8,434 bases of DNA from the NCBI GenBank assembly GCA_046757585.1, contig JBHHYR010000167.1, forward strand, positions 1 through 8,434. Reading direction: 5' to 3'. This DNA is from JBHHYR01 sp046757585. GTDB lineage: Bacteria; Desulfobacterota; Binatia; HRBIN30. Positions 1-5,756 of this stretch are shown piece by piece; the first letter of the stretch is position 1; each line of letters starts with the position of its first letter. The position numbers and the translations under genes were made by a program. The notes under the pieces are model-generated. The model had not been told where the DNA came from, ran no database searches, and worked only from the letters and a program-made list of their open reading frames with translations.

Positions 1-24
1 GTGCAGCTTCACCGTCACCCGCAT
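1..24 (-). CDS. Start of a possible MoaD/ThiS-like sulfur carrier protein (partial, cut by window edge)
   Basis: Only the first eight codons are inside the window; they read MRVTVKLH on the minus strand. A Shine-Dalgarno-like GGAGTGA lies at 31-37, six bases before the ATG at 22-24, and the start is 22 bp beyond the stop of the FAD oxidoreductase, so an operon gene clearly seems to begin here. The pattern M-x-V-x-V-K-L is how many MoaD/ThiS-family beta-grasp sulfur carriers begin, and a MoeB/ThiF-type activating enzyme is encoded in the same operon. In tungsten or molybdenum enzyme operons a MoaD-like protein carries sulfur for pyranopterin cofactor synthesis. Eight residues cannot prove a family, so the start is reasonably supported but the identity is an inference from context. 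Confidence 0.4.
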
Positions 25-46
25 CGGCCGTCACTCCGGCTGGCGC

Positions 47-1303
47 CTAGCCATGGTGGGCGGCGGTGCGCACCGCGGCGGCGTAGGTATACTGCGGGTG
101 GCCGTGGCCGGCGACCTCCTGCCGCTTCGCGCGCCGCTTGATCAGGCCCTGGAGCACACCCATCTCCGCAACGCCCTGCGCCTCACCAAGGTACATCGCG
201 CCAACGAGCTGGCCGTTGCGGCCGACGACCACCTTGCGGTACGCGCTCGCTCTTCCTGCACCGAGTAGTTCGACGTCGTCCGTCGGATCTTCCTTGAAGC
301 GTCCCACTTGGGCCAGCGTGACACCGAACAGCTCGACCACATTCATCCCGAGACTACCCGGATACGTGACTCTAGCACCCGCCATGGCGGCGCCGGCCAC
401 CCGGCCCTGATCGACCGCGGCCGGCCAAATCGCGTGGATGGCCCGGTCAGGGGAGAGGAAGTCCGGCGCTTCGGCCACGTCCCCGGCTGCATAGATGTTT
501 GCGCAATTGGTGCGCAAGCACTCATCGGTCAGGATCCCCGTACCCACTTTACACGGTCCACCGGCCACGCAGCTCACATTCGGCTTCACGCCGGCCGCGA
601 CGGCGACCAGGTCGGTCAGGAGGGTCGTGCCGCCAGCCAACGTTACCGCCACCCGCCCGTTCTTGCGGGCCACGGCGTCGACGCGCGCGCCGAGGCGGAG
701 CGTGACCCCTTCGTCCTGCACCGCCTGTCTGAAGCGCTTGCCACCTTCCACGTCGAGCAGTTGCGGCAGGAGCTGCGGGGTCATCTCCACGATCGTCAAG
801 CGGAGCTTCAGCTTCCGCAAGGCTTCGGCGATCAACATACCAATGAATCCGCCGCCAATGACAATAGCGGTGTGTGCGGCCTGTGCCGCCGCTTTCATGC
901 GCTTGGCGTCGTCCAGGGTCCACAGATAGTGCGGGGTGATGGTATCGAGCCCACGGATCGCCGGGGTCACACACACCGAGCCGGTGCCAACGAGCAGCTT
1001 GCGGTAGCGGACCTTGCGGCCGTCGGCCAGGATGACCTGTTCGGCACCGGCGTCGATGCCCCGCACGGTGGCGCCGTCGAGCAGCTCGACGCCTTGTGTC
1101 CGGTACGCCGCGGGTTGGCGGATGAGCAAGTCGTCGAGCGCCATCTCCCCGGCGACATAGTATGGCAGTGCGACGCGCGAGTACGCCGGCCCGGGTTCGC
1201 GGTTGATGACGGCGATGCTGCCTGTCCGGTCGTAGCGGCGAATCCCGTCGATCGCGGCCAGCGTTGCAGCGCTATTGCCGATCAGGACGTAGTGTGCCTC
1301 CAT
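47..1303 (-). CDS. FAD/NAD(P)-dependent pyridine nucleotide-disulfide oxidoreductase, AorC-like
   Basis: This is a 418-residue flavoprotein predicted to pass electrons between NAD(P)H and the neighbouring iron-sulfur protein. The N-terminal FAD-binding fold contains VLIGNSAA at residues 6-13, the NAD(P)-binding fold has GGGFIG at 150-155, and the second FAD contact is IYAAGDVAE at 270-278. The ATG at 1301-1303 was chosen because the FAD fold begins immediately after it. The open frame continues 109 codons upstream, but that part lies in a different frame over the ferredoxin gene and does not look like protein. The start is 17 bp after the ferredoxin stop without a strong Shine-Dalgarno sequence, which fits translational coupling. 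Its length and its pairing with a four-cluster ferredoxin match the FAD subunit (AorC) of bacterial AOR complexes. A NADH oxidase or ferredoxin reductase role for another partner enzyme is possible. The fold is sure; the partner is inferred. Confidence 0.85.
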   Translation of the reverse strand: MEAHYVLIGNSAATLAAIDGIRRYDRTGSIAVINREPGPAYSRVALPYYVAGEMALDDLLIRQPAAYRTQGVELLDGATVRGIDAGAEQVILADGRKVRYRKLLVGTGSVCVTPAIRGLDTITPHYLWTLDDAKRMKAAAQAAHTAIVIGGGFIGMLIAEALRKLKLRLTIVEMTPQLLPQLLDVEGGKRFRQAVQDEGVTLRLGARVDAVARKNGRVAVTLAGGTTLLTDLVAVAAGVKPNVSCVAGGPCKVGTGILTDECLRTNCANIYAAGDVAEAPDFLSPDRAIHAIWPAAVDQGRVAGAAMAGARVTYPGSLGMNVVELFGVTLAQVGRFKEDPTDDVELLGAGRASAYRKVVVGRNGQLVGAMYLGEAQGVAEMGVLQGLIKRRAKRQEVAGHGHPQYTYAAAVRTAAHHG

Positions 1304-1320
1304 GGGCGCGTTCGGGCCCG

Positions 1321-1818
1321 CTACGGGGTCGGCCGTGGCGACTGCCCGAGGAGCGACGTCTGGATCGTGGCGGCGTAGATTTTCTGGCTGGCCGTGGCAG
1401 CCGTCTCCACCTCCGCGTATTCCAGGGCCTGAGGCGTACAGAAGGCCACACACTGCGGGCCCCCGGCGACGTCGCGGCACAGATCGCAGTTCTGGGCCAC
1501 GCCGGTCTGCGGCTGGAAGCCCATCACCCCAAACGGACAGGCCAGCAGGCACATCTTGCAGCCAATGCAGCGGTCCTCGTGGACGAGAACCTGGCCGTCC
1601 GGCTCCGTCTGGATTGCCACCGTCGGGCACACCGTGGCACAGGGAGCATCGGCGCAGTGCACGCAGGTCATCGGCAGGTAGAATTGCTCGTCATAGAAGT
1701 CGTTGACGCGAATCCTCGAGCGTGCAGGGTTGAAGATCCCGTCGTGTGCGAACGAGCACGCCAGTTCGCAGTCGCGGCACGCGGTGCACTTGTCCTGATG
1801 CACAATGATCTGCTTCAC
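1321..1818 (-). CDS. 4Fe-4S ferredoxin-type electron-transfer protein with four cluster motifs, AorA/HycB-like
   Basis: This 165-residue polyferredoxin is a predicted cytoplasmic electron wire between a metal-cofactor enzyme and the FAD subunit encoded next. It has 16 cysteines in four groups: C11/14/17/21, C52/55/60/64, C84/87/90/94 and C111/114/123/127. This is the arrangement of HycB/CooF/DMSO-reductase-B type proteins and of the AOR small subunit AorA, and predicts four [4Fe-4S] clusters. There is no Tat or Sec signal peptide, so it should stay in the cytoplasm. The start is a GTG at 1816-1818, fixed by a strong AAGGAG at 1825-1830 six bases before it. It follows the rhodanese-E1 gene by 90 bp and precedes the flavoprotein by 17 bp. 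The last 30 or so residues lack cysteines and appear to be a flexible tail. The electron-carrier role is strong; the specific AOR complex is inferred because no catalytic subunit is visible. Confidence 0.88.
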   Translation of the reverse strand: MKQIIVHQDKCTACRDCELACSFAHDGIFNPARSRIRVNDFYDEQFYLPMTCVHCADAPCATVCPTVAIQTEPDGQVLVHEDRCIGCKMCLLACPFGVMGFQPQTGVAQNCDLCRDVAGGPQCVAFCTPQALEYAEVETAATASQKIYAATIQTSLLGQSPRPTP

Positions 1819-1841
1819 GTCTCTCTCCTTCCCCCGCCTCG

Positions 1842-1860
1842 GGCCGCCGCCACGGCGGCC
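1842..1860 (-). promoter_or_regulatory. Perfect 7-bp inverted repeat in the leader of the ferredoxin gene
   Basis: GGCCGCC at 1842-1848 and GGCGGCC at 1854-1860 form a perfect 7-bp stem with a five-base loop, within the 90-bp gap before the ferredoxin gene. On the minus-strand transcript the hairpin ends 11 bases before the AAGGAG ribosome binding site. No T-tract follows, so it is not an ordinary intrinsic terminator. It could stabilise or process the polycistronic message or tune the balance between the sulfurtransferase and the ferredoxin. In such GC-rich DNA it could also be chance. Confidence 0.3.
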
Positions 1861-1908
1861 AACACGGCTGTGTCGTGCAGACGTCGCTGCCAGACGCGGG
1901 CAAGCCGA

Positions 1909-3117
1909 TCAGGACGGGGCGTGCTGCGCCACGCTGGAGGCCGGGGTGGCTGCGGCACGCAGGCCACAGAACTCCTCGTAGTCAATCAGCTTGGTCACGG
2001 TCGGGTGCACCCCGCAAACCGGGCACTGTGGATCCTTGCGCAGCTTATGGATGCGCACCTCCATGCTCAGGGTGTCGAAGTACACCATGCGCCCGATCAG
2101 CGGCTTGCCAACGTCCAGAATCAGCTTGATCGTTTCGAGCGCCTGAACACAGCCAATCAGGCCCGGCAGGACACCCAGCACGCCCGCTTCCGCGCAGCTG
2201 GGCGCCGCCCCAGGGGGAGGGGGTTCCGGAAACAGGCACCGATAGCAGGGGCCTTTCGCGGGATGGAACACGGCCGCTTGCCCTTCGAACTGAAAGATAC
2301 TGCCGTGCACATTGGGCTTACCGGCCATCACGCACGCGTCGTTGACCAGATAGCGGGTGGGGAAATTATCGCATCCGTCGACGATCACGTCGTAATCCTG
2401 AATGATGCGCATGATGTTCTCTGACGACAGGCGCTCCTGGTAGCCGATGACGTTGACGTCCGGGTTGAGCGCCTGCAGTGTCTTGCGAGCGGAGTCGACC
2501 TTCGGGGAACCGATCCGCTCGTTCGTGTGCAGAATTTGGCGCTGCAAGTTACTCAAGTCGACCACGTCGTGGTCGACCACGCCCAGCGTACCGACGCCTG
2601 CTGCAGCGAGGTAGTAGGCGCTAGGCGAGCCGAGGCCACCGGCACCGACCAGCAGCACCTTGGCATCGAGCAGCTTCGCCTGCCCCGCTTCGCCCACTTC
2701 GGGCAGCATGAAGTGGCGGCTGTAGCGGGTCAGCTGCTCGGGGGTGAACTGCCGGTCCTGCTTCCAGGCGTAGCCCGCGCCTTTCCACGCGGCGAAGCCG
2801 CCGCGCATGGAGATGACGTTCCGATAGCCCATGTCCTTGAGCTGCTTGGCAGCCAGCAACGAGCGCGTCCCGCCAGCGCAATACGCCACGATGGGTTTCG
2901 CCTTGTCAGGAATCACCTGCTCGACGCGCATTTCGAGGAAACCGCGTGGTAGGGAGAGTGCACCATCCAGGTGCCCCTCGCGGTATTCCTCCTTCTCTCG
3001 CACGTCGAGGAGGACATAATCGCTCCCGTTACCAAGGTGCTCCTTGACCTGGTCGGTGCTCCATTCGGGCACCTCGCGCCGAGATTCATCCAGCAGATCC
3101 TTGAACGTCTTCGCCAT
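1909..3117 (-). CDS. N-terminal rhodanese fused to MoeB/ThiF-type E1-like adenylyltransferase
   Basis: This 402-residue protein is predicted to adenylate the C-terminus of a MoaD/ThiS-type sulfur carrier and supply persulfide sulfur for thiocarboxylate formation. Residues about 15-115 are a rhodanese domain with active-site loop CAGGTR starting at C80. Residues about 128-385 are an E1-like domain with YSRHF at 132-136, ATP-binding GAGGLG at 158-163, LSNLQRQ at 188-194, zinc-type pairs CYRC at 291-294 and CPVC at 365-368, and a candidate catalytic Cys308. MOCS3, Uba4 and MoeZ carry rhodanese at the C-terminus, so the order is reversed here. The ATG at 3115-3117 was chosen for its GGAGG at 3125-3129; the frame runs 33 codons further upstream without a comparable ribosome site. 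As first gene of the operon it suggests a pyranopterin (Mo/W) cofactor or thiamin-like sulfur-transfer role. The carrier it acts on is inferred. Confidence 0.9.
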   Translation of the reverse strand: MAKTFKDLLDESRREVPEWSTDQVKEHLGNGSDYVLLDVREKEEYREGHLDGALSLPRGFLEMRVEQVIPDKAKPIVAYCAGGTRSLLAAKQLKDMGYRNVISMRGGFAAWKGAGYAWKQDRQFTPEQLTRYSRHFMLPEVGEAGQAKLLDAKVLLVGAGGLGSPSAYYLAAAGVGTLGVVDHDVVDLSNLQRQILHTNERIGSPKVDSARKTLQALNPDVNVIGYQERLSSENIMRIIQDYDVIVDGCDNFPTRYLVNDACVMAGKPNVHGSIFQFEGQAAVFHPAKGPCYRCLFPEPPPPGAAPSCAEAGVLGVLPGLIGCVQALETIKLILDVGKPLIGRMVYFDTLSMEVRIHKLRKDPQCPVCGVHPTVTKLIDYEEFCGLRAAATPASSVAQHAPS

Positions 3118-3120
3118 GAC

Positions 3121-3180
3121 GCTACCTCCGTGAACACCCGGCCGGGACCGGTTGCATGTCCGCATCGGCATGCAGGTAGC
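3121..3180 (-). promoter_or_regulatory. Structured leader that can pair part of the rhodanese-E1 ribosome binding site
   Basis: On the minus-strand message, bases 3180-3174 (GCTACCT) are perfectly complementary to 3127-3121 (AGGTAGC), which include the AGGT of the GGAGGT Shine-Dalgarno sequence. Enclosed is a second hairpin: 3174-3169 (TGCATG) pairs with 3158-3153 (CATGCA), continuing as 3168-3166 with 3162-3160, with one bulged A and a triloop. Next to it is a 10-bp GC palindrome at 3137-3146. This gives a branched fold with the ribosome site in its closing stem, like a translation-controlling riboswitch or other leader. Base 3174 can be used by only one of the two helices. The pairing is visible in the sequence; regulation and any ligand are inferred. 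Confidence 0.4.
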
Positions 3181-3221
3181 CAGCCCGCCGAGCTCCTGAC
3201 ATCGTTCTCCGCTCACTCATG

Positions 3222-3251
3222 TCTATAGCGCCCGGCCGACCGGGAGTCCAA
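3222..3251 (-). promoter_or_regulatory. Weak sigma70-like promoter candidate for the rhodanese-E1/ferredoxin/flavoprotein operon
   Basis: On the minus strand TTGGAC (3251-3246) is followed after 18 bp by TATAGA (3227-3222). Each hexamer is only a partial match to TTGACA and TATAAT. The spacer contains a CCCGG/CCGGG inverted repeat (3231-3244). The position, about 100 bases before the start codon, would place the structured leader inside the transcript. The candidate is weak and rests on position as much as on sequence. Confidence 0.22.
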
Positions 3252-3281
3252 CACCCCGCCGGCCGTGGCAGGGCCGCCGCC

Positions 3282-3926
3282 TTAGTGGTGGCGGTCCAGC
3301 ACCGACGGCTGCAGGCCGAGGCGTGACTCTTCCAGGTGGAACTCCATGATCTCGATCAACCGCTTCGCTCGGCCGGCGAGGGTCGTGGCGTCGAGCAACC
3401 CTTGCTTTTCCAAAGGCGGAATCTCGAGGGCATAGGAGAAGAAATTCACCAGGAGATCGTCAGACAACGAGCCATCATGCAGGACGCGATAGGCGGGAGT
3501 GGGGGGTTCGACCGCAAGAAAGCGCGTCAGCAAGTCGATCAGGGAGGCGCGGCACGCCTCGTCCAGGGTACCCGTTCGTCGCGACCGCCACGCCACCTCC
3601 GCCTGCCGATAGGGCTTGTCGAAGATGTGCCGGCGGATCGTGAATTCGCGCACCCCGTGCAGCAGGATGTTGAACTTCCCGTCGGGAAGCGCTTCGACGT
3701 TCGCAAGCTTCCCGGCACACCCGGTTGCGAAAATCTCGGGCCTCTCATGGTAGTGGTGGCGCCAGTCACCGCGCAGCAGCGCCATCCCGATGATTTCGGA
3801 CCCCGCAGACGCCTCGCGGACCATGGCACGGTAGCGCGGCTCGAAGATGTGCAAGGGAAGAGGTACACCGGGGAACAGGACCACGTTCGGCAGTGGAAAC
3901 ACCGGGATGATTGCCGGGAAATCCAT
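3282..3926 (-). CDS. Stand-alone LON substrate-binding (N-terminal) domain protein
   Basis: The 214-residue protein consists of a Lon N-terminal substrate-recognition domain without the AAA+ ATPase and protease parts of Lon. Its start, with IPVFPLPNVVLFPG near residues 7-20 and HIFEPRYRAMV just after, is the family signature, and the length fits bacterial stand-alone LON-domain proteins of about 190-220 residues. The family is thought to bind unfolded or specific proteins, but its cellular job is not well defined. The ATG at 3924-3926 was chosen because the conserved domain starts at once. The frame is open for 80 more codons upstream, but those encode a low-complexity Arg/Gly/Pro stretch with no family resemblance. 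No clear Shine-Dalgarno sequence precedes the start. It is divergent from the PuuD-like gene and 164 bp upstream of the rhodanese-E1 start, so it may or may not share that operon. Confidence 0.87.
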   Translation of the reverse strand: MDFPAIIPVFPLPNVVLFPGVPLPLHIFEPRYRAMVREASAGSEIIGMALLRGDWRHHYHERPEIFATGCAGKLANVEALPDGKFNILLHGVREFTIRRHIFDKPYRQAEVAWRSRRTGTLDEACRASLIDLLTRFLAVEPPTPAYRVLHDGSLSDDLLVNFFSYALEIPPLEKQGLLDATTLAGRAKRLIEIMEFHLEESRLGLQPSVLDRHH

Positions 3927-4213
3927 CGTTCTGGTGTCGCTACGGATGGCACGTTGCGCAAGCCCGTGCAAGGCTGTGCCGGGAGCGCCCGGACCGGTGC
4001 GCGGACTACCACCTGGCCGGGTCCCCGGAACATGGCGCCCGGCGGCAGCTGGGAGGCGCGACGTCGCGGGGAACGGCTTCGCCCCGCCCGTACCTTGACA
4101 AGTCGGATTTTGGCGTTTAAGCGAAGGGCATTGCAGGTTCCTTTGTCGGCGAACGAGCGTTGCCATGGAAGGCGGGGCAGCCCTCAGTGGCCAGAAACAG
4201 TAGAGGAGGCGCG
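3927..4213. other. Divergent intergenic region between LON-domain and PuuD-like genes
   Basis: These 287 bases separate two divergently transcribed genes and should hold both promoters. I see a TTGACA-containing promoter candidate for the plus-strand gene and a strong GAGGAGG ribosome site at 4203-4209. On the LON side there is a perfect 8-bp palindrome TTGCGCAA at 3954-3961, flanked by GCACG (3949-3953) and CGTGC (3965-3969), which could be a small operator. No convincing minus-strand promoter, small gene or RNA gene was found. An open frame continuing the LON gene runs through part of it but does not look coding. Confidence 0.5.
4095..4121 (+). promoter_or_regulatory. Candidate promoter of the PuuD-like membrane protein gene
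   Basis: A consensus TTGACA lies at 4095-4100 and TTTAAG, four of six matches to TATAAT, at 4116-4121. The spacer is 15 bp, shorter than the usual 17. The segment is noticeably more AT-rich than its surroundings. Transcription would begin near 4128, leaving a leader of about 85 bases before the ATG at 4214. The short spacer is the main weakness. Confidence 0.33.
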
Positions 4214-4963
4214 ATGTACTTTCTCGAAGGACTTTTCCGCTGGATCCACGTCGTGGCGGGTGTCTTGTGGATCGGGCTGTTGTACTTCTTCAACTGGGTG
4301 AACTCGTCGTTCGCCCCAACGATGGATGCAGAGACGAAGAAAAAGGTGATACCCGAGCTGATGCCGCGCACGTTGTTCTGGTTCCGCTGGGGTGCTGCCT
4401 TCACGTGGGTCACGGGCGTGCTCCTTCTCTTCCTCGTCTACTACTCGAACAGCAGCCTCCTGTTCCCAAGCGGGAACGGCTGGGGTGTGGGCGCCTTCAT
4501 CATGGTAGCCGTGGTGTTCCTCGGGGTATTCGCCTACGACGTGCTGGTCAGCACCGTGCTCAAGGAGCCCACGGCGACCTTCGTGGGTGGCCTCGTCTTG
4601 TCGTGCATTCTCCTGTTCCTGCTCGACTACGTTGCCGGCTTCGGCTTCCGCGGCTATGCGATCCATCTCGGGGCGACGTTCGGCACCATCATGGCTTTCA
4701 ACGTGTGGTTCCGCATCTGGCCGGCGCAGCAGAAGATCATCACCGCGATCAAGAACGGCGAGGCTCCCGACCCGGCTCTCGGAGCCGTCGCGGGCACGCG
4801 CTCGAAGCACAACACCTACATGTCGGTCCCGCTGATCTTCCTGATGCTCAGCCAGCATGAGACCTGGGCGGCCAGCCCGATCTACTTGACGATCATCGTG
4901 CTCATCGGGTGGGCGATCACCTACCACCTGTACGACCGGGCCAAGCGCGTCAAGGGCTTCTAG
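4214..4963 (+). CDS. PuuD / urate-oxidase N-terminal family multi-spanning membrane protein (no cytochrome c domain)
   Basis: This 249-residue protein has about six or seven hydrophobic spans, roughly at 10-28, 56-78, 91-115, 122-142, 148-168, 203-213 and 221-239. It carries hallmarks of the membrane part of PuuD-type urate hydroxylase: RWIHVVAGVLWIG near residues 9-21, NVWFRIWPAQQKII at 163-176, and RSKHN followed by SVPLIFLMLS at 196-213. Histidines 12, 151, 199, 215 and 238 are candidate heme or metal ligands. Canonical PuuD continues with a C-terminal cytochrome c domain; this protein stops after the last span with a basic tail. The ATG at 4214 follows GAGGAGG (4203-4209) closely. No purine-degradation gene is nearby, so urate is not a safe substrate. 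It is the only plus-strand gene and its end overlaps the cupredoxin lipoprotein gene by 14 bp. Family assignment is good; function is open. Confidence 0.82.
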   Translation: MYFLEGLFRWIHVVAGVLWIGLLYFFNWVNSSFAPTMDAETKKKVIPELMPRTLFWFRWGAAFTWVTGVLLLFLVYYSNSSLLFPSGNGWGVGAFIMVAVVFLGVFAYDVLVSTVLKEPTATFVGGLVLSCILLFLLDYVAGFGFRGYAIHLGATFGTIMAFNVWFRIWPAQQKIITAIKNGEAPDPALGAVAGTRSKHNTYMSVPLIFLMLSQHETWAASPIYLTIIVLIGWAITYHLYDRAKRVKGF

Positions 4964-5741
4964 GCGCAGGACCGTACTGCAGCCGTACTGTCACCGTACC
5001 CTTGGGTGGCAGCGTGACGTGTTGTTCCCGCGTGCCCAACTTCTCGTGCCACGCGGCGACGACGTATGACCCGGGGGGGACCTGCCGCAGCGTGACCGAT
5101 CCATCAGCTGGCGTGACGGCGAAATACGGGTTGGCCACCACCGCCAGGTACCCCCGCATCCACGGATGGATGTCGCACCCGATGGGGATCGCCACCTCTG
5201 GCCGGTCGCAGGACAAGGTGCGCGACGCCCCCTTGCGGCCGAGCATGAAGTTCCACGCCGGTACCACGTGAGGATGCGCGTGAATATTGTGCGCCGCCGA
5301 GTCGCTGTTGCGGAACTCCACCGGCTGCCCCACCATGGCGGCGGCGACGTGTGGGGCGTAGAGACATCCCTTCTGGTCGATGACGACTGGTGTGGCGGGT
5401 GGGGCGAACGCCCAATGCTCCAAGCCCTGCTTGATCCACACGACGGCGTTGGCCACCCGGCCCTCCTGCACCAGCAGTGACTGATCATAGGCGGGTGTCG
5501 GGTGTGCCGCGGCGCACCGTGGCGCACTGCGCATGTCAAACGCCTTCGGCGTAGGCACGGTTTCCGCGTACCGCACCTCGACCTGGATGCGTCCCGCTGT
5601 CGCAGGATTCACCGGTGTCGGCACGATCGCCTTTTCTGTCGGGGCGGACGAGCTGTGACACCCTGCGAGCAGGAGGCCGATACCCACCACGATGCCACGG
5701 CAAGCGGCCGCCTGTGCGTTGCGCGGTCTGCGGATCGTCAT
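4950..5741 (-). CDS. Cupredoxin-like lipoprotein with predicted copper site
   Basis: The 263-residue protein begins with a lipoprotein signal peptide ending in the lipobox LLAGC, which predicts lipid attachment at Cys28 and location outside the cytoplasm. The C-terminal half resembles plastocyanin-like and methylamine-utilisation type proteins: VEFRNSDSAAHNIHAH at 141-156 and GCDIHPWMRGY at 188-198. His151 or His154, Cys189, His192 and Met195 would form a type-1-like copper site. Residues about 208-255 look like a carboxypeptidase-regulatory-type beta-sandwich. The likely role is periplasmic electron transfer or copper binding; no redox partner is proven. The gene starts 15 bp after the regulator gene with no clear ribosome site, which fits translational coupling in the rubrerythrin operon. 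Its stop overlaps the convergent PuuD-like gene by 14 bp. The lipoprotein call is strong, the copper ligands are probable, and the partner is unknown. Confidence 0.8.
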   Translation of the reverse strand: MTIRRPRNAQAAACRGIVVGIGLLLAGCHSSSAPTEKAIVPTPVNPATAGRIQVEVRYAETVPTPKAFDMRSAPRCAAAHPTPAYDQSLLVQEGRVANAVVWIKQGLEHWAFAPPATPVVIDQKGCLYAPHVAAAMVGQPVEFRNSDSAAHNIHAHPHVVPAWNFMLGRKGASRTLSCDRPEVAIPIGCDIHPWMRGYLAVVANPYFAVTPADGSVTLRQVPPGSYVVAAWHEKLGTREQHVTLPPKGTVTVRLQYGPAPRSP

Positions 5742-5756
5742 CGTGGGCCCCGCAGG

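Noticed and set aside
1304..1630. N-terminal extension of the FAD oxidoreductase frame
   Set aside because: It overlaps the ferredoxin gene in another frame, is Arg/Gly/Pro-rich, and the FAD fold begins right at the ATG at 1303.
308..2424. Two long plus-strand open frames (308-1378 and 1264-2424) opposite the left operon
   Set aside because: They lie antisense to well-identified genes, have Arg/His-rich composition without domain resemblance, and are expected in GC-rich DNA. The first overlaps the second and neither has a good ribosome site.
3118..3216. 33-codon in-frame N-terminal extension of the rhodanese-E1 protein
   Set aside because: The GGAGG site points to the ATG at 3117, and the upstream part corresponds to the structured leader rather than to a recognisable protein segment.
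3927..4166. 80-codon N-terminal extension of the LON-domain protein
   Set aside because: Low-complexity residues with no relation to the LON family; the conserved domain starts immediately after the ATG at 3926.
4184..4927. Minus-strand 247-codon open frame opposite the PuuD-like gene
   Set aside because: Charged Asp/Glu/Arg/His-rich translation typical of the complement of a membrane-protein gene; the plus strand has clear family motifs and a ribosome site.
4214..4963. Evidence for a urate or purine degradation pathway
   Set aside because: No allantoinase, hydroxyisourate hydrolase, xanthine dehydrogenase or other purine gene is visible; the PuuD family name alone does not establish the substrate.
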